Assembly: GCA_013398055.1 (NCBI GenBank)
Contig: VZRS01001383.1
Span: forward strand, 4,746 to 68,745
Length of the DNA stretch: 64,000 nt
Source of the DNA: Ifrita kowaldi
Taxonomy: Eukaryota; Chordata; Aves; Passeriformes; Cinclosomatidae
Reading direction: 5' to 3'
The number at the start of each line of letters is the position of its first letter. Within the stretch, counting starts at the first letter, position 1. A program made the position numbers and the translations under genes. The notes beneath the pieces were generated by a model, which saw only the letters and a program-made list of their open reading frames with translations, was not told the DNA's origin and ran no database searches. Below are positions 24,249-37,004 of this stretch, in pieces.

Positions 24249-24278
24249 AATAAAACTGTGGCACCAGAAAAAAAAAAA
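24249..24278 (+). other. AATAAA followed by genomic poly(A): possible retrocopy 3' end
   Basis: AATAAA (24249-24254) is followed 13 nt later by 11 consecutive A (24268-24278). This spacing is what a retroposed mRNA leaves behind. No parent gene is recognisable upstream and no target-site duplication was identified, so a coincidental string remains likely. Confidence 0.3.
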
Positions 24279-24299
24279 TAGGAAACTCCCACTATGGTA

Positions 24300-24640
24300 G
24301 CTGGTTGGGATCACTCAAATGTCTGTGAAGAAGGGAAAATCCTCATTAATGAGCCAGACACCTCCAACCTCACCATCAAACTGCAGTCTGGAACACCACT
24401 GTTTAGTTCCAGCAGCTCTTATTTGGAGGTTGTCAGGCAAGCCAAACAATAAGCACAAAACTCGCCAGCGCTCTGTGATCAGAGACGGGGGGCATGGAAG
24501 AGAAATAACAATTGTTTTGTCCACCTGGAAAGCTTGCCACTACAAAAGCTGAGCCAGAAGCAGAAGGAAGACTGAGCCAGTCAGAAGAATCTGAGCGCCC
24601 CATAATAATTAAATCACTCCTGATCACTTTAATTTGCAGA
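24300..24640. promoter_or_regulatory. Candidate conserved regulatory segment
   Basis: Its composition is more mixed than its neighbours', with several CpGs (CTCGCCAGCGCTC, AGACGGGGGG). A perfect palindrome AACAATTGTT lies at 24507-24516, equivalent to two inverted SOX-type cores. ATTAATGAG and TAATTAAATCA homeodomain-like strings flank it. A frame of 77 codons on + (24319-24552) overlaps antisense frames and looks unremarkable. The regulatory role is an inference from motif content only. Confidence 0.2.
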
Positions 24641-26106
24641 ATAAGTAAGGTTTTGGGGAAGGAATGAACTATTCAAGGTATATTTAAAACACAACATATT
24701 ATATCCTTCAATGTCGAGCAACATTCAGTTTTCACCAGGACTTGCTAAACAAAGAACATCTGGTCAGTCAGTAAATACTGAAGATCCAGTCACACATGTA
24801 GGAGCGGGCAGAAATGGATCCTGCCTCCCTGCCCAGGTTCTGCCCTGGCTGCCGATATGACATTTCCATCCATGAAACACCAAGTAACCATTGTACAAGC
24901 ATTATCAGTAATGGCTCTCCACTGTATTGTGAAAGGCAATAGTAAGTTACATGTCCTTCCCTATCACTTCTCATCTGGTACTGACTGCACCACAAAAACT
25001 GACATTTGTTGGATGCACCAGTGACAGCTTCATAAATACATTACAGATGCAGTGTAGGATAGACAAATAAATTCGATAGTGTGGAATGTGGAGAGGAAGC
25101 CACATTTATCAGATTTATGTGCTTTTGAGAACAGACCATACAAATTAATCTTTCATGTACAGATGCAATATGGAAATTGGAAATTTCACAGGAAATGTCA
25201 TCTACATTATTTGGACCAGAGTCCATATCAGTATATAAATATATTGATGTATCCATAGAAAGATATACATACCTCTGAATGTAGTCCCTATTTTCCCACT
25301 TTTGAGGAAAGCAGGCTTTCAATAATAAAGTGTTTTACCTCTCCGATGGCTGAGGTATTCACAAAATAAGCATCCACTACCAAAGGCCAGAGAAATCCCT
25401 CCTAAACTTCTATCAGAAAGAAGTGATAATGTTCCTCATATTTCAAATATAGAAAACCATACAAAACATCAGTTCATACTACCAGATCTCTCTTCCATGG
25501 CTGAACACCACTTCATATCAAAGGGACTTCTGAGCCATCAACAGGATTACCAGGGAATGAATGATAAGCTATCATAGATAGAAAAATGTGAAACTATGTT
25601 TCTGTTATGTTTAATTATCAGGGCATTTATACTAGCACAAGGGAACTTTAGAAAAGCTCACCAATTTAATTTGAAAATCAATGGCATAATGGCACTGGAA
25701 TTATGTTCACCCATTGGAAAATCCCAAGAGCTCATCTCTTTGGTAGTAAATGAAGCACTGTGACCAGTATTACACAGTCTCCACTGTTTGCCACGACAGT
25801 CCAATTTAATTTTAATTCTAGCAAAATAGATTTAAAAGACATTACAGTGTTGAACCTACTGCTCAGTGTTTTGCCTCACATCTAGAAATTTTAAAATTCA
25901 ACCATCAAAGTATCCAAATAACACTCTAATTATGACCCTAAATGATGGAGTACATATAAAACTTCCCTGGAGAAAATGGGATACATCCACCCCTAGATAC
26001 ATAATCCCCACTATTCCTGACTCCAGTCAATCAACCATCTCTTTGCTGACACGTTGGACATCAGAGGCTGAAGGAATGACATCAGACAAAGACTAACAGA
26101 AATATC

Positions 26107-26235
26107 AAGTTGGATGAGGCTATGGGCAACCTGCCTAGTGGGTGGCATCCCTGCCTGTGGCAGGGGGTTTGGAATTAGATGATCTTTAAGGTTCTTTCCA
26201 AAACTAATCTTTCTATGATTCCATGATTCCATGGT
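26107..26235 (+). mobile_element. CR1 LINE 3' end, short 5'-truncated copy
   Basis: This is the clearest repeat in the window. GTTGGATGAGGCTATGGGCA, CAACCTGCCTAGTGGGTGG, CATCCCTGCCTGTGGCAGGG, TTTGGAATTAGATGATCTTT and AAGGTTCTTTCC are followed by the tail TCTATGATTCCATGATTCC, a short tandem of the 8-bp CR1 terminal repeat. Only the last ~130 bp of the element is present, which is typical 5' truncation. The tail fixes the plus orientation. It is the main support for an avian origin. Confidence 0.95.
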
Positions 26236-26239
26236 TATT

Positions 26240-28400
26240 CACATAACAATTGGTAAGAAATTAGTAGTCACACTGTCTGGACAGAGCTCTATGCAATCTT
26301 CTACTAGGAAACATGCCACAGGCTTGCAACTTTTTCCTTTTAATGGGAAAGCTCTACCCCATTTCTTGTAGCCATCCTGCAGGCACCCTTTGTGTTCATC
26401 CCCATAAACCCTGGGCTGCCTTAGTCAAGAGGAGTGGGAAACAGGCAAGTGGTGAGCAACAGGACAAACCTGCATGAAAAGATAAACTCACTTGCAGCTT
26501 TGTGTTTTTACACAAAATAAGCTTGAGATTCATTTAATTTCTCTTAGAAGATAGCACAGGTTCAGAGCAAGAGGTTTCCTATGAGCCCCATGCCTTCTAC
26601 CAATCACGGAAGTATATTTACTAAAATAAATGTATCAGCCTTTTAGAATGGTTTAGCTTTTAGTATTCAAAAACATTTTATCAAACATAAGTATGTTGGT
26701 AGAATCTTGTTAGGAAATGCTCATTTTGATAAAAGAGGGCATTTTTTAAATTTAGAAATTAAATAAGTAATTCTCATACTTTCAGAATGCATGCCTTTCT
26801 ATCATGTGAAAAACAAATGGCATTGATCTATCTTCATTTAGTGTGGAAAAACACTACTGTATTTATGTTAACATTTCTAGTGAACAATGAAACATTTGAA
26901 AATGAACAGTGGCTTTCTTTTTTGAGGACTTGAAATCAATTGGAGGGCGGAATTTTTGTATTAATAAGTGTCAATGAAGAGTTACTGCTGTAAAACAAAA
27001 CAAAATGTATATATTTTAAATTATCACCACTACTGGAATATCAAACACTGTTAAAATGCAGCCTTTATTGCTCTTTAAATTTGCCTAAATAGAAAAACAA
27101 ATTCCATCCCAAAGATATTCAAGGATTAACTAGAGCTTTCCTGCAAGAAATAGTTTTGTGGGTTTATCTGAAATTTTGATGGTTAAAATGCAGGACCTTT
27201 ATGACCTGCTCAATGGCAGGTTTACATTGAAACTGTTATAAATTATTACAGAGGTGAAGCCAATCTAAACAGTCCAACATAAATATATCTGCAGACATAC
27301 TGGCTACTACATATTCTAAACACTGTCTGTATATGAATAAACAGAGCTTTCTAAATCATTTAAGAAAATGTATTTATTCATAAAATCAATAATATTTATT
27401 TTTGTGCTTGACAAAAAAGGTCTATTATACCTAACTTATTGGAGATTGAAAACTTTTTTATGGATTCTTATGTGGTTTTACTACATCTGATAATGGCTGA
27501 GAATTTTAATTTTTAATTATGTGAATGTTTCTAATAGTTTTTGTATTTGACTAATCCTTATCTGTTTAAATTGTTATTTTATTAAATTTCACAAGTTAAA
27601 TATTTAAGTAAACATGCTATACAGAGCTACATTTATTCAGTGCTCTGTCAACCAAAACTTTTATCAAACTGTAAAACACACATAGGTAATATTGGGAAAC
27701 AAACCCATATTTGTGTGTTTCTACTTTCATAACAGCAATAAAAATACATATTTCAGTTCATGCTATTATAATAAGCAGCATTTGTGGCAGGAAAGGAAAT
27801 GTGAGATGTTAACACATGACCAGACCCAGGGTATTCCATTTATATGCATGAAACCATACAGGAAAAATTGTAGACTCAAATAAAGTTATGTATAATGATA
27901 CCATTTGTGTTGCTTCCTAATTTCATACAATATTTAAAATATTATATCACATTAAAATTCCTCCTGCTAGCTTCCCAAGAAGACTCCCAAAGTGCTTTGC
28001 AAGATGCAAACTCTGTGTCGCATTAAAGAAAAAAAACCAACCTGTAATTACATATGCAAAATAGACTCCTAAAAACTATAAAACTATAGAAAATTAGAAG
28101 AGAGAAAAGCAGTCCTAAGATCTGCTACACTTTGTCTTGCAATGTGTTTTAGAGCAACATGACAGAAATACAAAGACAGCTGTGGAATAATGGAATGCCA
28201 ATTTATTTCCATTTACAAACTGAGTTAAATCCAGAAGCCTGAGATTTTGTGAGGTCTTTGAAACTCCTGTTGTTCATTTCTTAATTATCGCAAATTTGTG
28301 TTGTATTTCCTTGTTTACTATATAAACACCCTGTAAATGTATCCAATAATCATAGCTGTGGCATTTCTATACCACTTTACTACTTATCTCCAGAATGTCC
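26240..28400. other. Very AT-rich single-copy-looking stretch
   Basis: The part from about 26600 to 27900 is strongly AT-rich, has TTTAATTTTTAATTA-type strings and few CpGs, and holds almost no open frames. It contains no recognised LINE, microsatellite or gene. This texture is common in long introns and in conserved non-coding clusters; sequence alone cannot separate these. Confidence 0.5.
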
Positions 28401-28416
28401 TTCAGAAAGTTCCCCC

Positions 28417-28812
28417 TTGAACCTGCTGTACTGTATGAAACAAATAAATAAAAAGAAAAGAAAGCAACCTTTTTGTTCTGAAAATAACACAATTGTAGAT
28501 TTCAATCCTTCATGTCCCGGAGATTTCCAAGATCTCAGCTATACTCATCTGCTTTACCGTGAGGTGCTTATAATAGCCGTAGATTTTCAGAGTGCTAGCA
28601 GGAACTGGATGCTCTATTCTTGCAGCTTCCATATACTGCCTTTGGTTGTTCCCATTGGGGAACTCCCCACTGATGCTGTTGAATGTTTGTGGGGAAAAGA
28701 GTTTGATTCAGTCTTAAAAGAATTAACTAGGGAGTTTTCCATGTTCTGCTGGATGGCCAGGAAAGGTCTGAGGAAGGTAATAACTCTTTTGGGTCAAAGC
28801 TGCAACCCCTGA
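28417..28812 (+). other. 131-codon open frame, product not recognised
   Basis: One of the longest frames not explained by a repeat. It runs from ATG 28417 to TGA 28810-28812. The translation has no recognisable domain, signal peptide or membrane pattern. The first part is lysine-rich from an AAATAAATAAAAAG tract. A GAAG|GTAATA donor-like site lies inside it near 28778. Frames of this size are expected a few times by chance in 64 kb of AT-rich vertebrate DNA, so I regard it as probably non-coding. Confidence 0.12.
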
Positions 28813-29160
28813 AGAACCACTGGATAAAGTGCGTTTGGGGTCAGATTTCCTTTGATAAAGTGGAGCAGTTACAGGTAAGCTGTCAGACTGAGAGAGCAGG
28901 AAAGAAGTGTTTTAAACCAGAAAAGATCCCTCCCCTCCAGCCTGCAGAGCCCGGATCCTGGTCTGAACACTCTACCTGCAGAAGTTTCTACCCAGGTCCC
29001 TCAGCCAGTGTGGTCAGTCTGGGAGAGCCCCAAACCACAGACACAGAGGCAGAGCTGGCACCACAGCTTCCTAAACTTCCTGCTCTACCTGGAACTGCCA
29101 CATGCAGCCCTTGAATTTGATAAAATTATTAAATAAAATTGTGATTATAGTGGATCTTTG
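28813..29160 (+). other. Strong donor-like site and GC-richer patch with poly(A) signal
   Basis: TTACAG|GTAAGC at 28874/28875 matches the consensus 5' splice site almost perfectly. Downstream, a GC-richer stretch holds an 84-codon frame (28860-29114), rich in proline, serine and glutamate and ending in TGA. It is followed by AATAAAATTG at about 29131-29140. A frame that starts across the donor cannot be both exon and intron, so at most one reading is real. No product is recognised. Confidence 0.2.
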
Positions 29161-29229
29161 CCAGCCCACAATCTCTGGAAGCACCAGCAAACCAGGACAC
29201 TCAGCTATTCCACACGTTTAACAGGAGGC

Positions 29230-29420
29230 AGCTCGTTTTGGCTTCAGACAAAACCTCTGTGACGGGAAGCGGCCGCTTTCCACACACGGGCCGGCAGCAA
29301 GGGAGGGATGGTCCCGCTTTCGGCAGGTTTGATAAGTGGGGTGCTGAGCCATGAGTCACTGCTGCCTTCCCTCGCTACTGTAAGCACAGCTTCTCCTGGA
29401 AGCTGCCTTCTGAGATAGCA
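29230..29420. promoter_or_regulatory. Small CpG-rich patch with AP-1/MARE-like motif
   Basis: Nine CpGs occur between 29234 and 29373, including GCGGCCGC at 29269-29276, in a window where CpG is scarce. TGAGTCA (AP-1 core) lies at 29352-29358. The patch is too short for a classical CpG island. A 95-codon antisense frame (29244-29531) has no recognised product. It could be a small promoter, an enhancer or a GC-rich old repeat. Confidence 0.3.
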
Positions 29421-29429
29421 CTGGCCGTA

Positions 29430-32400
29430 GAGTAAACAACTGACAGCATTCCTGCAGCTCTCACTCACTACTTCATCCCCACTGACGGGAAAAAGAGTGC
29501 AACTGGCACTGTTGAGGAAATAAGGATTCATTTTAATCCAGGCTAACTCAAAAAAAGAGCAAAGAAGGTGAAAGATGGGAAATAAAAAGATAAAGCTAGT
29601 AAGTAGCTGCTCGTACTGAAGACCTTAAATTTAAATATGTGTTTAATTAAAAGAAAGAAAAGCAATCGAAGTTGATTGAAATAAGAAGAAAGCAATATTA
29701 AAGGAATTGAATTTCTTAATAAATATTCTCCAATAGTTTAACGAGTTTATTTTGTGTATGCAAAATATAAAAATGCCCCCTCAAGGGTGGAAGAAATTAT
29801 TTTATAGGAGAGAAATAGTAAGAAAAGCAAACAAAAAGAAGCAAAACTTAAAAAAAAAATCAGAGGGAATAAATAACCTTTTGTAAAGAAAGAAGAGATA
29901 AATTAAAAAATTAAGCAAAAATAAAAGCCTGGCTTCATCTATTCTCTAAGGTTTTAAAAAGAATACATTGCAAATAGCATTTGTTCTTAAATTGCCTGTG
30001 ATGTTAATTTAGGGATTAGTTTCCTTCTCGTAGGCCACAGACACTCTGAGTGTGTTCTCCATTCCGTGGCAAAAGCTGTGGTGTTCCCAGGACAACTGTA
30101 ATTTTATCATATTTCCAAGACCCAATTATGTGTGTAATATAACCAGCTGCTGTTGGTGTTGAATTATGCAAATTACAAGATAGGCAGGAAATCATGTGTG
30201 TTGTAAGTGATAAAAAGGTTTTGTTCAGAATTCTGTTGCTGCTGTGCTGGTTGGTACTTTTTGCCTTCTGCTGTCCTTTAAAATCAGCTCAGAGGTCAGC
30301 CATCAGCTGCAGAAATATGTTAACAGACTTCAAATGTGTCCACAGCAACAGTGGTAGGAGCAGGATTTCAACAAGCCCCACTTTGCACTGACTGATTTTT
30401 TTTTCCTCTGAGTGAAGTGTTGCATAATTTAAATGTTCTCTGATGGAGGAAAAAAATGTGCAACAAATAAGACTGAATGTGAGCCAAGTGAAGGCTGGCA
30501 GGGAACTGTCTGACAGTGTAAATGCTCATTTGTCATCTCAGGGGAGTGTTAACTCCAGCACCTGGTTACAGCAATTTAAATGTCATCAAGGTAATTCTGT
30601 CATAGCTGACTTAAGGATAATTTAAATCAATTGTTAATCATTTCAGGTTTCATTTTGCACTGGAAATTTCTCAAAATACAGATATTTCTGTAAGGTTTAG
30701 TTGCCGTGGGATTTTTGGTTGAATGTTTTTGTAAAATAAAACACTTCTAAGTTTTGGTTGCTATATCACTTTTTCCCCTTTTGTTCTCCCTTTCTTTTCA
30801 CTATATCTGCCACTTTCTCTTGAATGACTAATGTGGTTGTATTTTTAAAATCATCACTGCAGAGACCAGCATTGTAAAACTGCACATCACAGAGTGTTTC
30901 TTGTTTGACAAATGAGCAAAGAAGAGAAATCTAGAACAACTTTTTTTTTTAAAGTGGTCCAGAATGAAAATTACATGTTAATGAAAAAAAACCCCTAAAG
31001 TGTCGGGAAAAATAATAATTTTTTTGCATTAATTTCCCTGTTGATGCAGCCATAAGACCAGTTGAAGGCAAAAGGAATAATATTTATGACACCTGGAATA
31101 CTAGCAGGAATGATTCTATTTAGATAGATCACAACTGTGTTTCAGTTACCTAACAGTTAACCAACACAGGTGTTGAATCCTTTTCTCCTCCAAACATCTG
31201 ACAGGATAATATTTAATCACTCTACACAAATAGAATTTAGATTATTTATTAACAAAATCTCTGCCAGTTCCATCAGTGAGCAGACGTCCTTCCTCTAACA
31301 CTTGAGCAGGTTATTTCAAAGGACCCTGAGATTACATTTCCGAAGAAAAGGTAAGCACTAACATAGTGGACCATCAGTGTTAGCTAATGTGATACATCTC
31401 TGTATCAAATGATACTTACAGGTGATGCTTGTGTGACTTTAGACTAGACTGCCTGATTGCAGCTTTTCTGCATCCTGAAGACCTTGAAAACAGAATAAAA
31501 TTTGGCCATCCAAGAATTATTGCAACCAGGCTGCATTTATTCTTTGTTGGGAGGAGAAACCAAGTAGGTGGTCCCAGCAACAAGGGGTAGATCTCTGCTT
31601 TCCTTGGCTAGAGAATTTGGCAATTTGAAGTCTACAATGGAAAAACAAAGTTTTAGCTCTTCTGGAATGAGTGAGATTATACTGGCTCTGGGCTTTCTCA
31701 TTTTATGGGTTTTTTTCTGTATCCAGGAGCAACAGACATCACTGCACCTGCTGTACACATGTACATTCCCATCAAGGGCCAATAATATCCTATATTCCTT
31801 ACAGTCAATCTATAGACCTCATTTCCAGTTTGACTTTTCCAAATCAGAATTTCAGTTTACTTAATTTGTTGCCCACAGCCATACAGTTAAAAGTATAAAT
31901 GAATGATGGAGGAGACCAACAAATCTACGCTTCTAAAAGTGTTCCTGGGACAACAATCATGTCAAATGAAGCATGGAAACTTTACCCTCAGTTTTCTATA
32001 TATTACTATTTGAACTTTCAGTCAGCAGTTGGCAAAAGAACTGAACTTGCAAAAAAATAAAAGAAAAAAAAAAGGCAGAAATTTTGATTTTTTTTTCTTT
32101 CTAGAATGACCTGAAAATCAGAAGAATTAATCTTCCTAAGCTCTTCAGTTAAAGGTGAGTTCTAAAAGTCATAGAGTCCGAATGGCTGAGAGGTTTATCT
32201 AACTGAGCTAACAAAATCACCGTGGGTCACAGTGTATTCATCTGACTAAGTCTAGTTTTACAAAGGCTCCTCCTTACCTGAGTTGGTCAAAAGGCTGTGT
32301 CAGATTTCTAACATAAAATGTGTATATTCTATGTTTCATGGAAATAAATCTGATACCATCAGTCAATTTTCTGTTTCTTCACATACCAATAAATCATTCT

Positions 32401-34137
32401 GTCTAATTCACGATTAATCTGTACCAGTAAGTGAATGACAAAGAAGTTATGCCGGAACTAACAGGATGCACCACGACCTTTGCTTTAATGTAAAAGGGAT
32501 TGCCACGAATTTCTACATCTATTAATATAAAATCAATATTGCTATTTTATGAAGAGACAGCAAATAAACTAGAGAAAGTAGAAATAATAAAGAGGTAGAA
32601 ATAATTTAGAAAGCTCATCAGTAATCAAGCTGTATGACACTGGAAAGGCAATCTTTAAACCACAAGCATGAATATTTGCAGACAGTGCCATGAAGGCAGA
32701 TGCTGATTTGCAAAATACTACATTTTTCCATAATTAGGTGTCTGAGGACAATAATTATCATCCAAAGGAGTGGTCTGGTTTTGAGAAGTAAATGACACCC
32801 AGCTAGACAAACCTGTCTAGCGTTTCTGATTAATTAATAAAAAAAATGTTCAAAAAGTAAGTCTATTCACATGTACATGCACACACATAAACACACAGAG
32901 ACTGGCAATGAATTAAAAGTGAGACAGATTTTCCAAATAAAAGTGCATAAAATCAACTTTTCAGTTGAAATGTAGATTAATATGCTAAAAATATTGTTTT
33001 ACTTATATAAAAAATGTCAGAAAGTAAAAATCACTAGAGGGTATGCTAACATCAGTTAGTAATAATCTAGCATGGAAAACAGCGAAAGAAGCTACACCTT
33101 AGAACAGGCAGAAGAAAATGCCCATGGGGGTCACGGCTGTGGGCTCTGCACTCTGCTTCTCTAGAACCTCAAGACAGACAGTTAGGGCTCAGTTTTAGGG
33201 TTCAAACTTCTAACAGGAGGGTTTAGCTTCTAATGTGCCCATACATGGAGCAGAGTTTGAAATAATGTCACTTCAGCTGTACCTATTACTATCTGATTAC
33301 TGCCTCTTTTTCTTTATTGTGTTGGATCACAGCACTTGTCACACAGTGCCTGGCAATATCCTCTGCCCACAGTACCTACTCAAATAATGGCAGGGCCAAA
33401 CATGTGCGAGACATGCTCATCCTCAAGCATGCAAAGTCCCATTTACTTCAGGTGCTTCTTTTCTTAAAAAAATCAGTTTGTACTTAAATGCTTTGCTGAC
33501 CTGTGAGAAAGAATTAAACCTCATCCAAGAGCGAAGTCTGAAAGGGACAAGTTTTAAGAAAGACACCTGCTACACACAAATGCTCAGTGTTATACAGGAA
33601 TTTTAGTGAACATATTGCGAGGAATAAAATACAATGGGAACATGTAGCCAAAGAAATTTCCATTCTTCCAACATACAACGTATTTCAAGACTTCTAAATC
33701 TTCCATCACTGAGGCAGCTAAGTTGTATTTACCTTAACCATAACCATATTTTCATTGTTTCCTTTTGTTAATCAAATAAAGACCTGTGAAAAAATCACAA
33801 ATTCAAAAAAGAAAATCAACATTTACAATCAAAGGATGTTTCTTTCCTGCAAAGCAAGTATTTTCACAACTCATGTACGTACATTCCTTTTAAGATTTGT
33901 AGGGTGTGAGGGATTGTTCAACTCAGTCCTGTCATAGCAAACTGTTATGTTAATAGTCTTTATTAGAGGAAGTTACATTCAGTGCCTGGGATCTGTAGGA
34001 AGAGTTGAAATAATTATAACAAGCTTACTTCAGTGTTTTGATTGAAGTATATGCTGATGCTTAATTAAATAGGTTCTGCATTATCTCTTTGATGGAACAG
34101 ATAGTATTTACCCAAACATTGTTTTCTCCTGTCTGTA
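29430..34137. other. Non-coding stretch, no gene recognised
   Basis: AT-rich, with purine-rich AAAGAAAG strings around 29550-29920 and several short poly(A)/poly(T) runs (30940-31030, 32055-32100). Frames of up to 98 codons (31568-31864) overlap on both strands. Nothing is recognised. Confidence 0.6.
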
Positions 34138-34263
34138 CAGCATAAAATTATATTTATTTATATACATATGAAATATATATCTATGCTCATATATCATGCT
34201 GATACTATATATAACATGTATTTTTTATATATATGTATGTATATATATATATATATATATATA
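34138..34263. repeat. AT-rich tract ending in (AT)n microsatellite
   Basis: Imperfect TATA/TATG sequence leads into an uninterrupted (AT) run from 34241 to 34263, about 11 units. It is likely polymorphic. Confidence 0.9.
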
Positions 34264-36972
34264 GGAAGTTATTGATAAATTTTTAATCTTGATATTCTAG
34301 TGCTGCTTTCATGGACCTGTAATACAAACCGTATCGATCTGCTGAAGAATTTAATTCACACCATCTGGGAAATTTTTGACCCTTATGCAGCAGTTCTTGT
34401 TGATGAGGCCAGATTTTAAATTTAGTGGCGATATTGAGAAAAGGAAACTAAGCTGCCTTATATTTGTCCTTCTAAAAGTTTGTACAGGACCCAGTTTATA
34501 TCAGGTTGTAACCAGTTCCAGGATGCGTTCCTCTCATTTTCCCATACTGCAGTTCTACTCTTTCAGGACTTCATTTTGGAAGGGAGAGAACAGAGAAAAT
34601 CAGACTATGATGGCCAAAAGATCACTGAAGAGCAGAAATGCATTTTCCTTCTATTTCAGTAGATTTCTAAGCATATGTAATTATGACACAGTACAATAAA
34701 TAGGGGATGGGAAATACGTAGAAACCAGTCATGCGGGGGAGACCGAGGATTACCTGATATCCAATCCCACACTGAAATTCCTTATGTACATCTTCCTTAG
34801 AGACCATACTGTATAATACCCTTTCGCTTCAGTATCAGTTCAACCAGAATTTTAGAAAGGCCATCTTTGGCCCATTTTCATCACCACAGCAGTACTAAAA
34901 TGGCATTTTAATCAGGTCCACCATCTTAGGTGCTTTACTGTGCAATTACTCCTGAGATGCATTTTTACATGTTCTGCAGCTCCATTGGAAAAAACTGGCG
35001 TCAATATCTATTACTGTAAAGTATATTGCAGATTTGTTCTGAAGCTCTAATCAAATTATTGTATTAGCATAGTAAAATTTACATTTTTTCCATAATCAAG
35101 GATATTCAGACACATTAAAATAGAGATTTAGAGCAGCAAGATATTTGCTTTTAACAATGGGGTCTTGGATGTTATATATATTTATAAGTAAACAATGCAG
35201 TTTTCCTATATAGACCTAAGAGTTAATGGTGGTCTTCAGAGATAACACTTTTGTTTAAAGTAATGCTGCATTTGGGGGTCTTTTTCAAAAAATCATTTTT
35301 CTACTCAATCTACAAAGTATTGGTGATGGTCAAAATATGTGCATACTTGGAGCAGAAACAATTGTCAGGTTTACACTGGTTAAAAGTCTGACCAATATCC
35401 CAGAGCAACATTCTGGGAAATATGCAAATGATTTTTCAAGTTATTTTAGAAATAATGGTATTTGACTCAGGAAGTTTATATTAAATACAATCTACAGTGG
35501 AGTTACAGTGAGAACTTCACTTTGGCTGATGGATGATAAGAATAAAGTGCTCCTCAGATGAATTGAGCTTTGTGTATATATCCGCAAGCTATGTAAGACA
35601 GCTTATTTCACACAAAATTCCTACATAATGCATGGTTTCATCTAACATCGGTCCCAGTCCAGTTGGATCCTAGATTATCAGGTCGGATTTTTCAGCTGGA
35701 AAAATACAGTGGTAATATTTGCAAATATTGACTTCAGTTCAGGCTCTTGGAACTTAAATATGTGACACAGTACACAGAGATAATGTGGGGGGTAGAGCTT
35801 CTTTCTGGGAAGTTCAGAGTTTGGTATTTCTGCAGAGTATTTGATTCTTTTTTAATTCTATTTTGTGTCAGAATGGGAGAATTCTGTTCACAAAGTGAGC
35901 ATTGATATTTTTGAAACAGAAAACACCTAAAAAACATTATCCTCCAGAGTGGGAAAACCAGAATGTGGTGGTGTCAAAGTATTTCACTTCAGGTCTCAAA
36001 GCACCCTGAGTGAGGGATATTTTCACCCAAAAAAAGTTTCAGATTATCAAAATTCTTCTCATATGAATTTTAATAATTTAAATTAATGTTGTAGTGAAGC
36101 TACTGTGAAACCTGACCCAAAGGCATACAAAGAATAAAACACACAGAAATAGTGAAAAAAGTTTTAAGTATTTTTGAATAGCATGCTTGCTTTTAGCTTC
36201 TTCATCACAGGAACATGACTTGCTCTCCAAAGCTCCACTGTAATACAAGTGATAAAAATACTAACATAGGAAGTGATGTTGTCCTTTTCCTGTGCTATGA
36301 ATCCAGGTATATTCTTCCACTGAATTCTGTATATTCTTCTACTGAAACCTTGTCCATGATAATATCAAACAAAATGTATATTTTCAATTTGAAAGATTTT
36401 TCAAGCTTTCCCCTATATGATTTTCCATACCTCTTTGTTAAATGTTCCAGCATATACATTCACACTATCTCCTTTGGCATACCATAATTTTCATGAATAT
36501 AAATACAGCTATTGAAGTACTCTTTCACTGTATGAAGCTTGAAAGAACTTGGCCATGTTCTGATTATCATGCACTGAAGCTGCTGTGATGCTAACCAGTA
36601 TTGTTTCACTGTTGCCTTGCACATCTTCCTTCCTCCACCAGTCTTTTCTGTTGGACAGTGTTACCAGAATGGACAGTGCTTAATGAATTGTCATTTCAGT
36701 GACAGAGTACTGACCCACCATTCATAAGTACTAGTAAAAAATAATATATTAATGCTAACATTAATCTGATGACTTCTAACTCCAGCTAATAGATTTCATT
36801 TTATTGGATTTTGCCAGAGCATTCTATTCTTTTTTGTAATTAATCTATGTTATAAATTTCCCAAACTAGGTTTTTAAAGTGCTGTATAAATTATTTGTAA
36901 TGCTTTTTATAATAGGAAACTATTTTAAAACTATTGCTTTTAAAAAATAAAAACATGAGGGAACTTTAGTTC

Positions 36973-37004
36973 TTACAAGCTTCTTATTCACTGCAAGCTT
37001 GTAA
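36973..37004. repeat. Perfect inverted repeat, 10-bp arms, 12-nt loop
   Basis: TTACAAGCTT (36973-36982) is the exact reverse complement of AAGCTTGTAA (36995-37004), with a 12-base spacer. If transcribed it would form a stable small stem-loop. Confidence 0.7.

Larger units (their letters stand above)
23655..26100. other. Non-coding stretch, mostly featureless
   Basis: Apart from a poly(A)-signal-plus-tail string (24249-24278) and a segment with regulatory-like motifs (24300-24640), I see no gene, LINE or microsatellite. Frames are 93 codons or fewer and unrecognised. Confidence 0.55.

Noticed and set aside
32170..32235. tRNA- or SINE-like A-box (TGGCTGAGAGG)
   Set aside because: It matches the A-box pattern, but no B-box follows at the right distance and no cloverleaf can be drawn.
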